A DNA stretch of 64,000 nucleotides. Source: Chitinophagaceae bacterium. Its GTDB lineage: Bacteria; Bacteroidota; Bacteroidia; Chitinophagales; Chitinophagaceae. The DNA lies in contig JADKKA010000022.1 in NCBI GenBank assembly GCA_016720745.1, positions 1,426,001-1,490,000 on the forward strand, given 5' to 3'. The position numbers and the translations under genes are program-made. Positions 52,348 to 61,189 of the stretch are shown piece by piece (the first letter of the stretch is position 1; each line of letters begins with the position of its first letter). The notes below the pieces were generated by a model, which saw nothing but the letters and a program-made list of their open reading frames with translations, was not told the DNA's origin and made no database searches.

Positions 52348-52989
52348 ATGTTGTCGAAACAGCAAAACATCGCCCGGGTCATCCTAGCAGCCATCAGCTG
52401 GTTCGCTGTGTTCTTACAATTCCGCATCATGATCAATAGCGGTGAAGTAACCGGTTTGTCAAAACCAATGCTGGCCGCCAATTTTTTCAGCTACTTTACC
52501 ATTCTCAGTAATTTACTGGTTGCCATTAGCCTGAGTTATCAACTTAATTTTCCGCGTAGTAAGCCAGGACAGTTTTTCAGCAGCACCAGTGTTTCCACTG
52601 CTATTGCTGTTTACATTTTTATTGTTGGCCTGGTGTACAACCTCGTGTTACGTAAAATCTGGTCACCTACCGGCTGGCAATTGGTGGCAGATAATCTATT
52701 GCATGTAGCAGTACCCCTTTTATATGTGCTGTACTGGTACTTTTTTGCCCAACGGGAACCTTTAGGATGGAAGAGCCTGCTCAGCTGGCTTATTTTCCCC
52801 GCCCTTTATCTGTCTTATACATTGATCAGAGGCGCAGTAATCAACTGGTATCCCTATCCCTTTGTAGATGCAGGGAACCTTGGTTATGTAAAAGTGGCGC
52901 TGAACTCCCTTGCTGTACTGGCGGCTATACTGATAACCGGATCTGTATTGCTGGTGATCAATAATCGGACAAAAGTTAAACAATCCTAA
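52348..52989 (+). CDS. Pr6Pr family membrane protein
   Basis: A 213-residue integral membrane protein with about six helices. The pattern of FAR-17a/AIG1-like Pr6Pr proteins is visible: NFFSYFTILSNLLVAISL near helix two, DNLLHVAVPLLYVLYWYFFA in the middle, and a loop GAVINWYPYPFVDA followed by the last helix. Function unknown; the eukaryotic relatives include serine hydrolases of fatty-acid hydroxy esters. It lies 50 nt after the propeller gene and 51 nt before the next gene on the same strand. Confidence 0.87.
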   Translation: MLSKQQNIARVILAAISWFAVFLQFRIMINSGEVTGLSKPMLAANFFSYFTILSNLLVAISLSYQLNFPRSKPGQFFSSTSVSTAIAVYIFIVGLVYNLVLRKIWSPTGWQLVADNLLHVAVPLLYVLYWYFFAQREPLGWKSLLSWLIFPALYLSYTLIRGAVINWYPYPFVDAGNLGYVKVALNSLAVLAAILITGSVLLVINNRTKVKQS

Positions 52990-53040
52990 AACCAGGAAGC
53001 CAGTCAACCCTTTGGCATGGATTTCCGACTTGATGTGTAT

Positions 53041-53442
53041 ATGAAACCAATTTTACTCTGCCTGCTGGCCCTTATCATCAAATCATCTGTCTTTGCCCAA
53101 AAAGTGGATAGCATTTATTTTAACCTGTATACAGACAGTTTAAAAAAAGGTCAGCACAATTATATCAATATGGATGGCAAACTCAGTAACGGTCGCTGGA
53201 TGCCATTAACAGCCAAAGAAATTGAATTCAGTTCTAAAGAAGCAGCATTCCAGGGTAATGAACTGATCATCCCATTTGACTTCAAACCTGAAAAAGTTAC
53301 AGTAAAAGCCGTATTAAAATCGAATCCTGCCGTTTGGAAAGAGATCAGCATCTGGATCAAACAAAAACCAGACGGGCCCCTGCCCACCCAGGAGGAAATT
53401 CTAAGAGATTTGAAAAAAGACCAGAAGAACAAAAGAAACTGA
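53041..53442 (+). CDS. Hypothetical secreted protein, 133 aa
   Basis: From the ATG at 53041 the product is 133 residues with a signal peptide (MKPILLCLLALIIKSSVFAQ). The mature part is a single beta-rich domain (DSIYFNLYTDSLKKGQHNYINMDGKLSNGRW, FDFKPEKVTVKAVLKSN) with a charged C-terminus. An upstream start (53017) would lengthen it by eight residues ahead of the signal. I do not recognise the family. It is last in a three-gene plus-strand run and ends at a bidirectional terminator. Confidence 0.68.
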   Translation: MKPILLCLLALIIKSSVFAQKVDSIYFNLYTDSLKKGQHNYINMDGKLSNGRWMPLTAKEIEFSSKEAAFQGNELIIPFDFKPEKVTVKAVLKSNPAVWKEISIWIKQKPDGPLPTQEEILRDLKKDQKNKRN

Positions 53443-53445
53443 TAA

Positions 53446-53476
53446 CAAAAAACCCCGCGATGGCGGGGCTTTTTTA
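53446..53476. terminator. Bidirectional terminator
   Basis: CCCCGC (53453-53458) pairs with GCGGGG (53463-53468) around GATG, with A-tract and T-tract flanks. It serves the convergent secreted-protein and aldolase genes. Confidence 0.85.
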
Positions 53477-54130
53477 TCAGGCAAATTTCTTGGCGTCTTC
53501 CAGAAACTTCGCAAGACCAATATCAGTAAGCGGGTGTTTTAATAAACCCAGGATGGAATCAAGCGGACAGGTACAAACATCAGCACCGGCCTCCGCACAT
53601 TTTACAATATGCAGGGCATTACGGATAGAGGCAGCGAGGATCTCTGTTTTGAAACCCTGTAAATTATAAATATGGGATATCTGGGAAATCAGTTCGATAC
53701 CGTCCCAGTTACTATCATCAATACGACCGATAAAAGGGGACAGATAAGTGGCACCGGCCTTGGCTGCCAGGATGGCCTGCCCTGCTGAAAATACCAGGGT
53801 GCAATTGGTCCTGATTCCATTATCAGAAAACCATTTAATGGCTTTGATACCATCTTTAATCATCGGCACTTTCACCACGATATTGGGGTGGATCGCAGCC
53901 AGTTTTTTCCCTTCTTCCACAATGGCACTGAATTCAGTACTGATTACTTCGGCACTGATATCACCATCCACCATTTCACAAATGGTTTTGTAATGGTTCA
54001 TCACGGCGGCTTCCCCTTTGATACCTTCTTTGGCCATCAGCGAGGGATTGGTGGTTACCCCATCCAAAATACCTAATTCATTGGCTTCTTTGATCTGCGC
54101 CAGGTTGGCTGTGTCGATGAAAAATTTCAT
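53477..54130 (-). CDS. fsa: Fructose-6-phosphate aldolase / transaldolase-like protein
   Basis: A 217-residue TIM-barrel aldolase of the short transaldolase family. The start MKFFIDTANL (with D6) is typical, the Schiff-base lysine is in IVVKVPM (K87), and other contacts are TTNPSLMAKEG, TLVFSAGQA and SPFIGRIDD. Length and motifs fit both FSA and the Bacteroidota-type transaldolase; which reaction dominates cannot be read from this sequence. It lies after the SRP RNA gene on the same strand. Confidence 0.92.
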   Translation of the reverse strand: MKFFIDTANLAQIKEANELGILDGVTTNPSLMAKEGIKGEAAVMNHYKTICEMVDGDISAEVISTEFSAIVEEGKKLAAIHPNIVVKVPMIKDGIKAIKWFSDNGIRTNCTLVFSAGQAILAAKAGATYLSPFIGRIDDSNWDGIELISQISHIYNLQGFKTEILAASIRNALHIVKCAEAGADVCTCPLDSILGLLKHPLTDIGLAKFLEDAKKFA

Positions 54131-54186
54131 GATGATTGTGTTTAAATCCTTTGAGACAGGATCTCCGTTTTGCCGGAGCTTTAATT

Positions 54187-54269
54187 GAAACCCGCCTTCG
54201 CGGTTTTATATGAAACCCGCCTTCGCTAAAGCTTATGTGAAACCCGCCTTCGCTAAAGCTACGGCGGGT
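54187..54269. repeat. Three CCCGCCTTCGC repeat units
   Basis: GAAACCCGCCTTCGC occurs at 54187, 54212 and 54239 (25-27 nt apart). The last copy is completed into the palindrome CCCGCCTTCGCTAAAGCTACGGCGGG. It sits just downstream of the SRP RNA in transcription order. The rest of the 463-nt gap (54131-54593) holds the SRP RNA and a TATTGGG-type tract at 54551-54595. Confidence 0.8.
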
Positions 54270-54279
54270 GAAAAAAAAT

Positions 54280-54373
54280 GGCAGGCTGATTACATCGCAC
54301 CGCTCAACCGCCTACTCTTGCTGCCTTCCGGCCCTGGGAGGGTTCAGCAGGAGCTGGTCGTGTAAGACCTGCC
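54280..54373 (-). ncRNA. ffs: Small signal recognition particle RNA (4.5S type)
   Basis: On the minus strand the transcript begins GGCAGGTCTTACACGACC and ends AATCAGCCTGCC, so the ends pair (GGCAGG with CCTGCC). The centre is the conserved SRP domain IV: CCAGGGCCGGAAGGCAGCA, with the GGAA tetraloop and the asymmetric loop that binds Ffh. A run of eight Ts follows directly at 54278-54271. The length, about 94 nt, fits the small bacterial SRP RNA. A TATATTTG -7 box ends 5 nt before the 5' end. Confidence 0.9.
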
Positions 54374-54377
54374 GCCG

Positions 54378-54385
54378 CAAATATA
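54378..54385 (-). promoter_or_regulatory. -7 box of the SRP RNA gene
   Basis: TATATTTG on the minus strand, identical to the trp promoter box. It is placed 5 nt before the first base of the SRP RNA. No ideal TTTG upstream. Confidence 0.6.
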
Positions 54386-54593
54386 CGGTAAGCAGGCTAA
54401 ATGAACTGCAATAATCAGTCAGAAAGATCCTAAAAGAAAGCAGGGAATGGCCTCAAAAACAGGCCCTCGGATGAGCAAAAGGAGCAACCCACCCTCCCCG
54501 ATTAAATCAAAAGCCAATTATAATCAAATTTGACCTCATAGAAGTAATATCTGAATATCCCAATATCCAATTCCCAATACCTAATACCCATAC

Positions 54594-55880
54594 CTACCTT
54601 TGAAACGTCGACCCCAGTCTCGTGTACCCGATCAATTCATCTGATCTTCCGCCAAATGCACGGAAATAGATCAGGATCATATACACATTTTCCGTTCCCC
54701 AGTAATTCCCTTCTGTATTTTCATAGGTAGCAGGGGCATCTTTCCGGTCGGTCAGCGTAACATAGGAATAATTATAATAACCCTGTTTCAGATAGAGCGC
54801 TTTCTCGTAAACACCTTTTTCCGGGTTAAATTCCATTTTCGATTCTTCATTCTGTTCGTAATTCGTCAGCTCCCCAAATACATAAACCGACCTCCCTTCA
54901 AAAGCCCGGTTGCCGGGGGGAACAAATGTAAAATGTACCCAGGCATACTCACTTTGCCAGAGCGGATTGGCATTGTCGCGGTTTTCAATGGTATAGATTC
55001 CATTCTGATCCCGGTAATACACATATACTTTCTGTCTTCTCTCCGCATCCGGCGTTACATACACATCAACCCTTTTACTGCTGTCATTATCTACTATTTG
55101 CTGCATCCGGTCACTTCTTAATCGCAAACTCCGCAAATCAATCCAGCGCCACTCTTTTCCGGCAGGGAATGTGGTGTTCTCTTCATCACTGTACTCATAA
55201 TAATTTCCCCGGAAGATTGTGGGACGGTCCAGCATATTGGCAGAAGACCAGATATAATTCTGCAACATCACTACTTTCAGGTCCTGGGGAGAAAAGGCAT
55301 TGATCTGACCGGCTGCCGTACTCACATTGGCCTGTACCCGCTGATGCGTCTGAAACAAATTATTATTATATGGCTGGGTAATGATCCCTGAAACAGTAGC
55401 CTTGGTATTCACCACCAGGAAACGCTTGGTAAAGACCAGTTTGCTGGTATCATCGTTCAGGAAGACTTTCAACAGGTAATTTCCTCCCTTTGTCGGCGCT
55501 GAATTCCTTTCCGGAAAAGTAGCCATATAATGGGTATAACGGGTACTCACAATGGAAGCATTCCGATAAGTATTGATCCGGTTACTCAGGAATCCACGGG
55601 TATAATCAAATGGCTGCACATTGGCCGGCTTCCAGTCAGCATTACAAAGCTGAAAGCTGTAATAATAAAACTTCACATCGCCATCCAGGTCATCAAAATG
55701 AAGTTCCAGCTGATCACTGCTGTTGAGCATGATCACCGGATAAGAATAGATATCCCCTGATTTGTACAATTTAACGGACCGGATACTACTCCGGTATGTA
55801 TGATCAGGGATTTGTGCCCCCAACGGAAGGAGGAACAAAAAATAAATAGTACTGATCAAACTGAATATGCGGTAATTCAT
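54594..55880 (-). CDS. Type IX secretion system plug protein (DUF5103)
   Basis: From the Met at 55880 the protein has 428 residues and a signal-like start (MNYRIFSLISTIYFLFLLPLGAQ). The DUF5103 family pattern is clear: LYKSGDIYSYPVIMLNSSDQLELHFDDLDGDVKFYYYSFQLCNADWKP near the start, FLSNRINTYRNA, then the late VYVFGELTNYEQNEESKMEFNPEKGVYEKALYLKQGYYNYSYVTL. The family corresponds to the plug of the SprA translocon in Bacteroidota, which seals the pore on the periplasmic side. It agrees with the T9SS-tagged protease in this window. An ATG 12 codons upstream (55916) is not needed. Confidence 0.9.
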   Translation of the reverse strand: MNYRIFSLISTIYFLFLLPLGAQIPDHTYRSSIRSVKLYKSGDIYSYPVIMLNSSDQLELHFDDLDGDVKFYYYSFQLCNADWKPANVQPFDYTRGFLSNRINTYRNASIVSTRYTHYMATFPERNSAPTKGGNYLLKVFLNDDTSKLVFTKRFLVVNTKATVSGIITQPYNNNLFQTHQRVQANVSTAAGQINAFSPQDLKVVMLQNYIWSSANMLDRPTIFRGNYYEYSDEENTTFPAGKEWRWIDLRSLRLRSDRMQQIVDNDSSKRVDVYVTPDAERRQKVYVYYRDQNGIYTIENRDNANPLWQSEYAWVHFTFVPPGNRAFEGRSVYVFGELTNYEQNEESKMEFNPEKGVYEKALYLKQGYYNYSYVTLTDRKDAPATYENTEGNYWGTENVYMILIYFRAFGGRSDELIGYTRLGSTFQR

Positions 55881-55943
55881 GCTAATTCGTTCAGAATATT
55901 GTCTAAAATAACCCAAAAAAGGGGATAAATCTTTCCGGCAGCT

Positions 55944-55951
55944 TATTTTTG
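55944..55951 (+). promoter_or_regulatory. -7 box upstream of the FtsX-like permease gene
   Basis: TATTTTTG matches TAnnTTTG. It overlaps the first possible TTG (55949) and so argues for the later TTG start at 56000. Confidence 0.5.
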
Positions 55952-55999
55952 TCTGCCCTTTGGCAACTCCCCAGGGAGATTAAAGACAAATCACCAGAC

Positions 56000-57277
56000 T
56001 TGAAGGTTGCAGGCTTTATAGCAAACCGCATCGCGTTTAATTCATCCAGAGGGCCCGGCGGTCAAAAATCCTTTTCCAGGTTCATCATTCGCCTGTCCAC
56101 TATTGCCACTGTGATCAGTGTAATGGTGATGATCATTGCACTTTCACTGGCCAATGGTTTTAAACAAACCGTGAGCCAGAAAGTATTCAGCTTTATCGGT
56201 CATATCCGGGTTCTGGAAAAAGAACCAGGCAAATCCATCATTGCCGAAGAAACCCCGATCACCCGGAATGATACAGTAGCTGCAGCGATCCGTAAACACC
56301 CTTCCGTTATTGGTATACAGCCCTATGCCACGAGATATGCCATCCTCAAAACAAAAAACGAAATAGAAGGCCTGATCATCAAAGGACTTGACAAGAGTAC
56401 AGGAGAAGGGCATCCCAACCGTTTTATACAGGATGGAAGACCCATAAAGTATAATGACAGCAGTTACAGCAGGGAGATCATGCTTTCATCCTATACGGCC
56501 GAAAGGATGAACATCCGTTTAAACGACCGGGTCTTGATATATTTTATCAAACCTAATGGACAATTGCGTCCCGATAAATTGACTGTAACAGGCATTTACA
56601 AAACGGGGATTGAAGAGTATGACAAAACATTTGCCATTGCAGATATACAACTCATTCAGCGGCTCAATGCAGACAGCAGCGAACTCAGTGATGGCAGTTT
56701 CCGGAATCAGATCGGCGGCTATGAAATTTTTCTGGATGATTACCGGAAAATTGATAAAGTAGCTGAAGATATTTATAGCATGGATGAATTTCCCATTACC
56801 TGGAATACTGTTACTGCACAGGAGATTTCCCCGAACATATTTGACTGGCTCAGCTTGCAGGATAAAAACACTTTCATCCTGATGGTAATTATTGCCATCG
56901 TCGCATTCATCAACCTCATTACCTGTATCCTGATTCTGGTATTAGAGCGGGTACGCATGATTGGCATCCTGAAATCACTGGGTGCCACGGACTGGACGGT
57001 TCAGCAAATTTTTCTCCGACATGCGATGATTATTGCTTTACGCGGTATCCTTACCGGCGCTTTGCTGGCACTGGGCTTTTTATGGCTACAGCAGGCCACC
57101 GGCTTTATCAGGCTCAAAGAAGAAGCTTATTATGTAAGTACTGCTGAAGTAAAAATCATCTGGTGGCAGGTACTCGCCATCTGCGGGGGCACACTGGCTG
57201 TTTGCTTCCTCGTGCTCACGATACCTTCATTACTGGTTAAAAAAATTCAACCGGTACGGGCAGTACATTTCAGATAA
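56000..57277 (+). CDS. FtsX-like permease (LolC/LolE type)
   Basis: ABC-transporter permease, probably for lipoprotein release. It has four membrane helices: one near the N-terminus (about 32-54), followed by a 250-residue periplasmic domain, and three near the C-terminus (IIAIVAFINLITCILILVLERV, GILTGALLALGFLWLQ, VLAICGGTLAVCFLVL). The LolE-like start FIANRIAFNSSRGPGGQKSFSRFIIRLSTIATVISVMVMI and the loop RVRMIGILKSLGATDWTVQQIFL are typical. The start is placed at TTG 56000 (425 residues) because the frame-opening TTG at 55949 lies in a -7 box. No ATPase gene is adjacent. Confidence 0.9.
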   Translation: MKVAGFIANRIAFNSSRGPGGQKSFSRFIIRLSTIATVISVMVMIIALSLANGFKQTVSQKVFSFIGHIRVLEKEPGKSIIAEETPITRNDTVAAAIRKHPSVIGIQPYATRYAILKTKNEIEGLIIKGLDKSTGEGHPNRFIQDGRPIKYNDSSYSREIMLSSYTAERMNIRLNDRVLIYFIKPNGQLRPDKLTVTGIYKTGIEEYDKTFAIADIQLIQRLNADSSELSDGSFRNQIGGYEIFLDDYRKIDKVAEDIYSMDEFPITWNTVTAQEISPNIFDWLSLQDKNTFILMVIIAIVAFINLITCILILVLERVRMIGILKSLGATDWTVQQIFLRHAMIIALRGILTGALLALGFLWLQQATGFIRLKEEAYYVSTAEVKIIWWQVLAICGGTLAVCFLVLTIPSLLVKKIQPVRAVHFR

Positions 57278-57286
57278 AATTTGATT

Positions 57287-58021
57287 TCAGGATACCAGGT
57301 GCGATAAGATGATGCCGGCAGCTACTGCTGCATTCAGGGATTCTGCTTTTCCTTTTTGCGGTATAGTAATCCGATGATTGGCCAGGGCCAGTATTTCAGG
57401 ACTGATCCCCTTTGATTCGTTTCCAATCAGCAGGATGCCTTCTTTCAGCGGATCCATTTTCCGGATATCCTTTCCTTCCAGAACTGCCGCATAAATGCCG
57501 ATTGATGCCTGAGCCGATAACCAGGTTTCCAGATCCGTATAAAAGACCGCTACCCTGGCAATACTGCCCATGGTGGCCTGCACCACTTTGGGGTTATAAC
57601 ACTCTGCCGTTCCTTCACTGCAAATGATCTGCTTTATGCCAAACCAGTCTGCGATCCGGATAATGGTACCCAGGTTTCCCGGATCCTGTATATTGTCCAG
57701 TGCCAGGATCAATCCTTCAACAGGGTCCGGAGCAGCATCACCGAATTGCTTTACCAATGCAACCACCAGATTAGGCGTATTGAGTTGTGAAATTTTCTCT
57801 AATTCCTGCTCGCTTACTTTGCTGCAGTTCGTAGCACCAATTAATGACTCATTCGAAGTAATCCATTCTTCCAAAGCGAAAATCTCCAAAACAGCTGCCC
57901 GTTTTTCAGCTAAAAGCTCAGCTACCAGTTTGGGCCCTTCCGCAAGAAAGCAGCCTTCCTGAAGCCTGAATTTTTTCTGGCCTAAAGTTTGGATATATTT
58001 GAGTCTTGATTTTGACAGCAT
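57287..58021 (-). CDS. TrmH family RNA 2'-O-methyltransferase
   Basis: A 244-residue SPOUT methyltransferase. The Met at 58021 gives the typical start MLSKSRLKYIQTLGQKKFRLQEGCFLAEGPKLVAELL, the substrate-binding N-domain of this group. The catalytic domain has ALDNIQDPGNLGTIIRIADWFG, then GSIARVAVF, ILLIGNESKGIS and the knot ending ITIPQKGKAESLNAAVAAGIIL. It modifies a ribose in tRNA or 23S rRNA; the exact site is not inferable. It is divergent from the TamL gene. Confidence 0.94.
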   Translation of the reverse strand: MLSKSRLKYIQTLGQKKFRLQEGCFLAEGPKLVAELLAEKRAAVLEIFALEEWITSNESLIGATNCSKVSEQELEKISQLNTPNLVVALVKQFGDAAPDPVEGLILALDNIQDPGNLGTIIRIADWFGIKQIICSEGTAECYNPKVVQATMGSIARVAVFYTDLETWLSAQASIGIYAAVLEGKDIRKMDPLKEGILLIGNESKGISPEILALANHRITIPQKGKAESLNAAVAAGIILSHLVS

Positions 58022-58056
58022 TCTGATCGTTTTATTTATTTGCACCTATCCTTTTC

Positions 58057-60387
58057 ATGCACAGCCGCAATTTACTCTGGATTTCCCTGATCGTCATTTG
58101 TCTGACGGTAATCAGCTCCTGTGGGGTGGTTCCAAAGAATGCTCCTGCAAATAAGCCATTTGTTTTCAAATATAATATCACCGTCAACGGAAACTTTAGC
58201 ACAGAGGAAAAAAACCGGCTGAAGTCAAGACTGGCTAACCAACTCGACGACAGCATCAAGGTGAGGGCCGCCCGAAAGATCCTTTACAAGGGGATCAACA
58301 GGCCGGTATTGGTCAATCCTCCTTTATACGAAAGCGCCAATGCAGACCGCTCCGTGATTTACATGAAGGCACTCCTCAAGTCGCTAGGCTATTTCAACGA
58401 TACCATTACCTATAAAGCCAGCATTGATACTGTGGCAAGTGATGAATTAAGAACAACGGTTGATTTCTTCGTCACTCCAGGTAAAGTGGTTCGGATTGAT
58501 TCCTTTGCCTATAACATAAAACAACCCGATTTGCAGGCCCTGGCTACCAAAGAACCCGGATTGGTGAAGAAAGGAGACCCTTTTGCCAAATCAGCCATTT
58601 CTGCTGAACTCGACCGGCTGGTACTATTATACCGGAACAACGGATATATGCGTTTCGGAAGGGAGGAACTGATCGGCCTCTGGGATACGATTGATGTATC
58701 CTTATTACAACCCACTTTTGATCCGCTGGAACAACTGGAGCAATTACAAAAACTAAAAGAAAGAAGAGCCAACCCTTCTGCAGATCTGGAAATCAGACTC
58801 CGGCCCGGACTGGACAGTAACCGCCTGCGCAAGTATTATGTGGGAAATATTACCATTTATCCGGATACACCACTTGACACCACCGGTTTCACCAGAAAGG
58901 AAACATGGGTAAACGGTGTGAAAGTGATTTCTTACCGCAATACATTCAAACCGAAAATACTCCCCTCCAATATTTACCTGCATACAGGTGATGTATATGA
59001 CCAGCGCAATTATCTGCGCACCAGCAACCGGTTTAATTCACTCGGAGCATGGCGACTGGTCAATATTGATCAGCAACCCAGGGCAGGTCAGGATACGGCT
59101 GACTTTACCATCCGTTTGACTGCTGCCCGGAAATATTCATTCACCGCTAACCTGGAAGGAAGCCGGAACCAGAACCTGGTATCGGGTAACCTCTTTGGTA
59201 TTGGTTTTAATATCGGATTACAAAACAGAAATTTCGGACGTGCCGCGGCACAGGCCAGTACCAATCTCCGCTTCGGTGTGGAAACAGGACGTGATACTGC
59301 CACTGATATCCGTTTTATTCAAACCCGGCAGTTAAGTATCAACCATACCATTGCATTTCCAAAAGCCATTCCCCGAATGGACTGGCTGGGAGAAAAAACA
59401 AGGAACAGCATCCGTACATTATTGGTATTTAATGCCGCAACCACGCAACGCCGGCAATTGTACAATCTCAATACCATCAACGGTTCATGGGGATATGAAT
59501 TTCAGTGGGGCAAAAAACTCATGACCCTTCGTTTTCCCAATATTGAATATTCCAGTTTCAGTTCCCTTCCCCTGCTTGATTCCATCTTTAAAAAGAATCC
59601 TTCACTGAAAAATATTTTTACTGACGGATTGATTACATCTATGATGGCCGGGATGCAGGTAAAAGGCGGACAAAAAAAGAATATCAATGTTTTTAGTCTG
59701 AATGCAGAAGTATCCGGCATACTGACCGGACTGATTAAGAAGAATGCTTTTCTCGATAGTAATCTTTTCCGCTTTATTAAGATTGATGTAGATTTCGCGA
59801 AAAAGATCAGCATCAATCGATCCGCACTGGTCCTTCATTTCTTTGCGGGGATCGGTTATGCTTTTGGCTCAACGGTACAGGAAGATAAAAAATACAATCT
59901 CCCCCTGCTTCGCCAGTACTTTGCTGGTGGTCCCAATAGTATGCGTGCCTGGAGTCTAAGAAAACTGGGTCCGGGTTCTTCTGTACAGGATTTTGGAACA
60001 ACCGGTTTGCCCGACCGTTATGGTGATCTTCATCTCGAAGCCAATATTGAATATCGTTTTCCGCTCATGAAAGCATTTGGTTTCCCTGTGGAAGGAGCCC
60101 TCTTTACTGATATCGGTAATATCTGGTATACCAAACCCTCTCCCACCCGCCCATCAGAACAGGTATTTTCTATGAGTAGTCTTTTAAAAGATTATGCCGT
60201 AGGTGTTGGTACCGGCTTCCGGATTGACTTGAACTTTTTTGTAGTGAGACTGGATTATTCCATCAAGGCCAAGGATCCAAGTCCGGCCCCGGATAAATTA
60301 TCTGTCCAGAATAAATGGTTTGGCTATAAAAGATGGCGGGATGCCGACCAGTTTCAGCTGGCCATCAGTTATCCGTTTATACTGTAA
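58057..60387 (+). CDS. TamL-like lipoprotein of the BamA/TamA family
   Basis: A 776-residue outer-membrane assembly protein. The N-terminus is a lipoprotein signal (LTVISSC, C22), which marks the Bacteroidota form TamL, a lipid-anchored TamA. POTRA-like repeats follow (YFNDTITYKASIDTVASDELRTTVDFFVTPGKVVRIDSF, YVGNITIYPDTPLD with the IYLHTGDVYDQRNYLRTSNRFNSLGAWRLVNI segment). The C-terminal barrel has the surface-antigen pattern: GGPNSMRAWSLRKLGPGS (the lid/RGF-like loop, here MRAW), LEANIEYRFPLMKAF, and the end FQLAISYPFIL. Works with a TamB-like partner, not in this window. It overlaps truB by 19 nt at the 3' ends. Confidence 0.92.
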   Translation: MHSRNLLWISLIVICLTVISSCGVVPKNAPANKPFVFKYNITVNGNFSTEEKNRLKSRLANQLDDSIKVRAARKILYKGINRPVLVNPPLYESANADRSVIYMKALLKSLGYFNDTITYKASIDTVASDELRTTVDFFVTPGKVVRIDSFAYNIKQPDLQALATKEPGLVKKGDPFAKSAISAELDRLVLLYRNNGYMRFGREELIGLWDTIDVSLLQPTFDPLEQLEQLQKLKERRANPSADLEIRLRPGLDSNRLRKYYVGNITIYPDTPLDTTGFTRKETWVNGVKVISYRNTFKPKILPSNIYLHTGDVYDQRNYLRTSNRFNSLGAWRLVNIDQQPRAGQDTADFTIRLTAARKYSFTANLEGSRNQNLVSGNLFGIGFNIGLQNRNFGRAAAQASTNLRFGVETGRDTATDIRFIQTRQLSINHTIAFPKAIPRMDWLGEKTRNSIRTLLVFNAATTQRRQLYNLNTINGSWGYEFQWGKKLMTLRFPNIEYSSFSSLPLLDSIFKKNPSLKNIFTDGLITSMMAGMQVKGGQKKNINVFSLNAEVSGILTGLIKKNAFLDSNLFRFIKIDVDFAKKISINRSALVLHFFAGIGYAFGSTVQEDKKYNLPLLRQYFAGGPNSMRAWSLRKLGPGSSVQDFGTTGLPDRYGDLHLEANIEYRFPLMKAFGFPVEGALFTDIGNIWYTKPSPTRPSEQVFSMSSLLKDYAVGVGTGFRIDLNFFVVRLDYSIKAKDPSPAPDKLSVQNKWFGYKRWRDADQFQLAISYPFIL

Positions 60388-61064
60388 GCAGCTTTTACTT
60401 TCTCTTCAAAGCCTGTAATACTCATTGCTTCATCAACATGGAAGGCCCCGATACGGGTGCGGCGCAGACTACTGAGATATCCACCGCATCCAAGAGCAGC
60501 ACCAAAATCATTGGCCAGGCTGCGGATATAGGTTCCTGTACTGCAAACAACCCGGAAAGAAACAACCGGAAGATCGATGGCCGTAATTTCAAAAAGATGA
60601 ATCGTTATTTTTCGAGGCTCCAGTTTTACTTCTTTTCCCTGGCGGGCCAGTTCATACACCCTTTTTCCATCAACTTTAATAGCAGAATGGGCTGGAGGAA
60701 CCTGAAAGATTTCTCCTGTAAATGCTGCGGTGGCTGCATTGATCATTTCATTGGTAATTCCATCCAAAGGTTTCAAATCTTTGGGTTCACTTTCCAGATC
60801 ATAAGTAGGGGTAACAGCGCCCAAAGTAAAATGGCCGGTATATTCCTTTTCCTGCGCCATGTACTCATTGATACGTTTAGTGAATTTGCCGGTACATACA
60901 ATCAGCAAGCCAGTGGCCAGCGGGTCAAGGGTTCCGGCATGCCCTACTTTCTTAATACGGATAAGGTTCCGAATCTTCCGAACCGCATCAAATGATGTCC
61001 ATTGCAATGGTTTGTCGATCAATAGTACCTGTCCTTCTTCAAATCCGGTTTTGCTGAATTCCAT
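60369..61064 (-). CDS. truB: tRNA pseudouridine synthase B
   Basis: Makes pseudouridine 55 in the T-loop of tRNA. The 231-residue protein has the start GQVLLIDKPLQWTSFDAVRK, the catalytic Asp in GHAGTLDPLATGLL (D47), YTGHFTLGAVTPTYDLES and SAIKVDGKRVYELARQG. The later VVCSTGTYIRSLANDFG closes the active site. It lacks the extended C-terminal PUA part of long TruB forms. Its 3' end overlaps the convergent TamL gene by 19 nt. Confidence 0.96.
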   Translation of the reverse strand: MEFSKTGFEEGQVLLIDKPLQWTSFDAVRKIRNLIRIKKVGHAGTLDPLATGLLIVCTGKFTKRINEYMAQEKEYTGHFTLGAVTPTYDLESEPKDLKPLDGITNEMINAATAAFTGEIFQVPPAHSAIKVDGKRVYELARQGKEVKLEPRKITIHLFEITAIDLPVVSFRVVCSTGTYIRSLANDFGAALGCGGYLSSLRRTRIGAFHVDEAMSITGFEEKVKAAYSING

Positions 61065-61189
61065 CGGGTAAAGGTAAACAATGGGAAATTGAAAGTTGAA
61101 AATTGAAAATTGTGTTCGTTTTATGAATAAAAGAAATGATTAGCCAGCGTCGCATCCATCATTATCAACCTTCCATTTTCACCTTTCAA

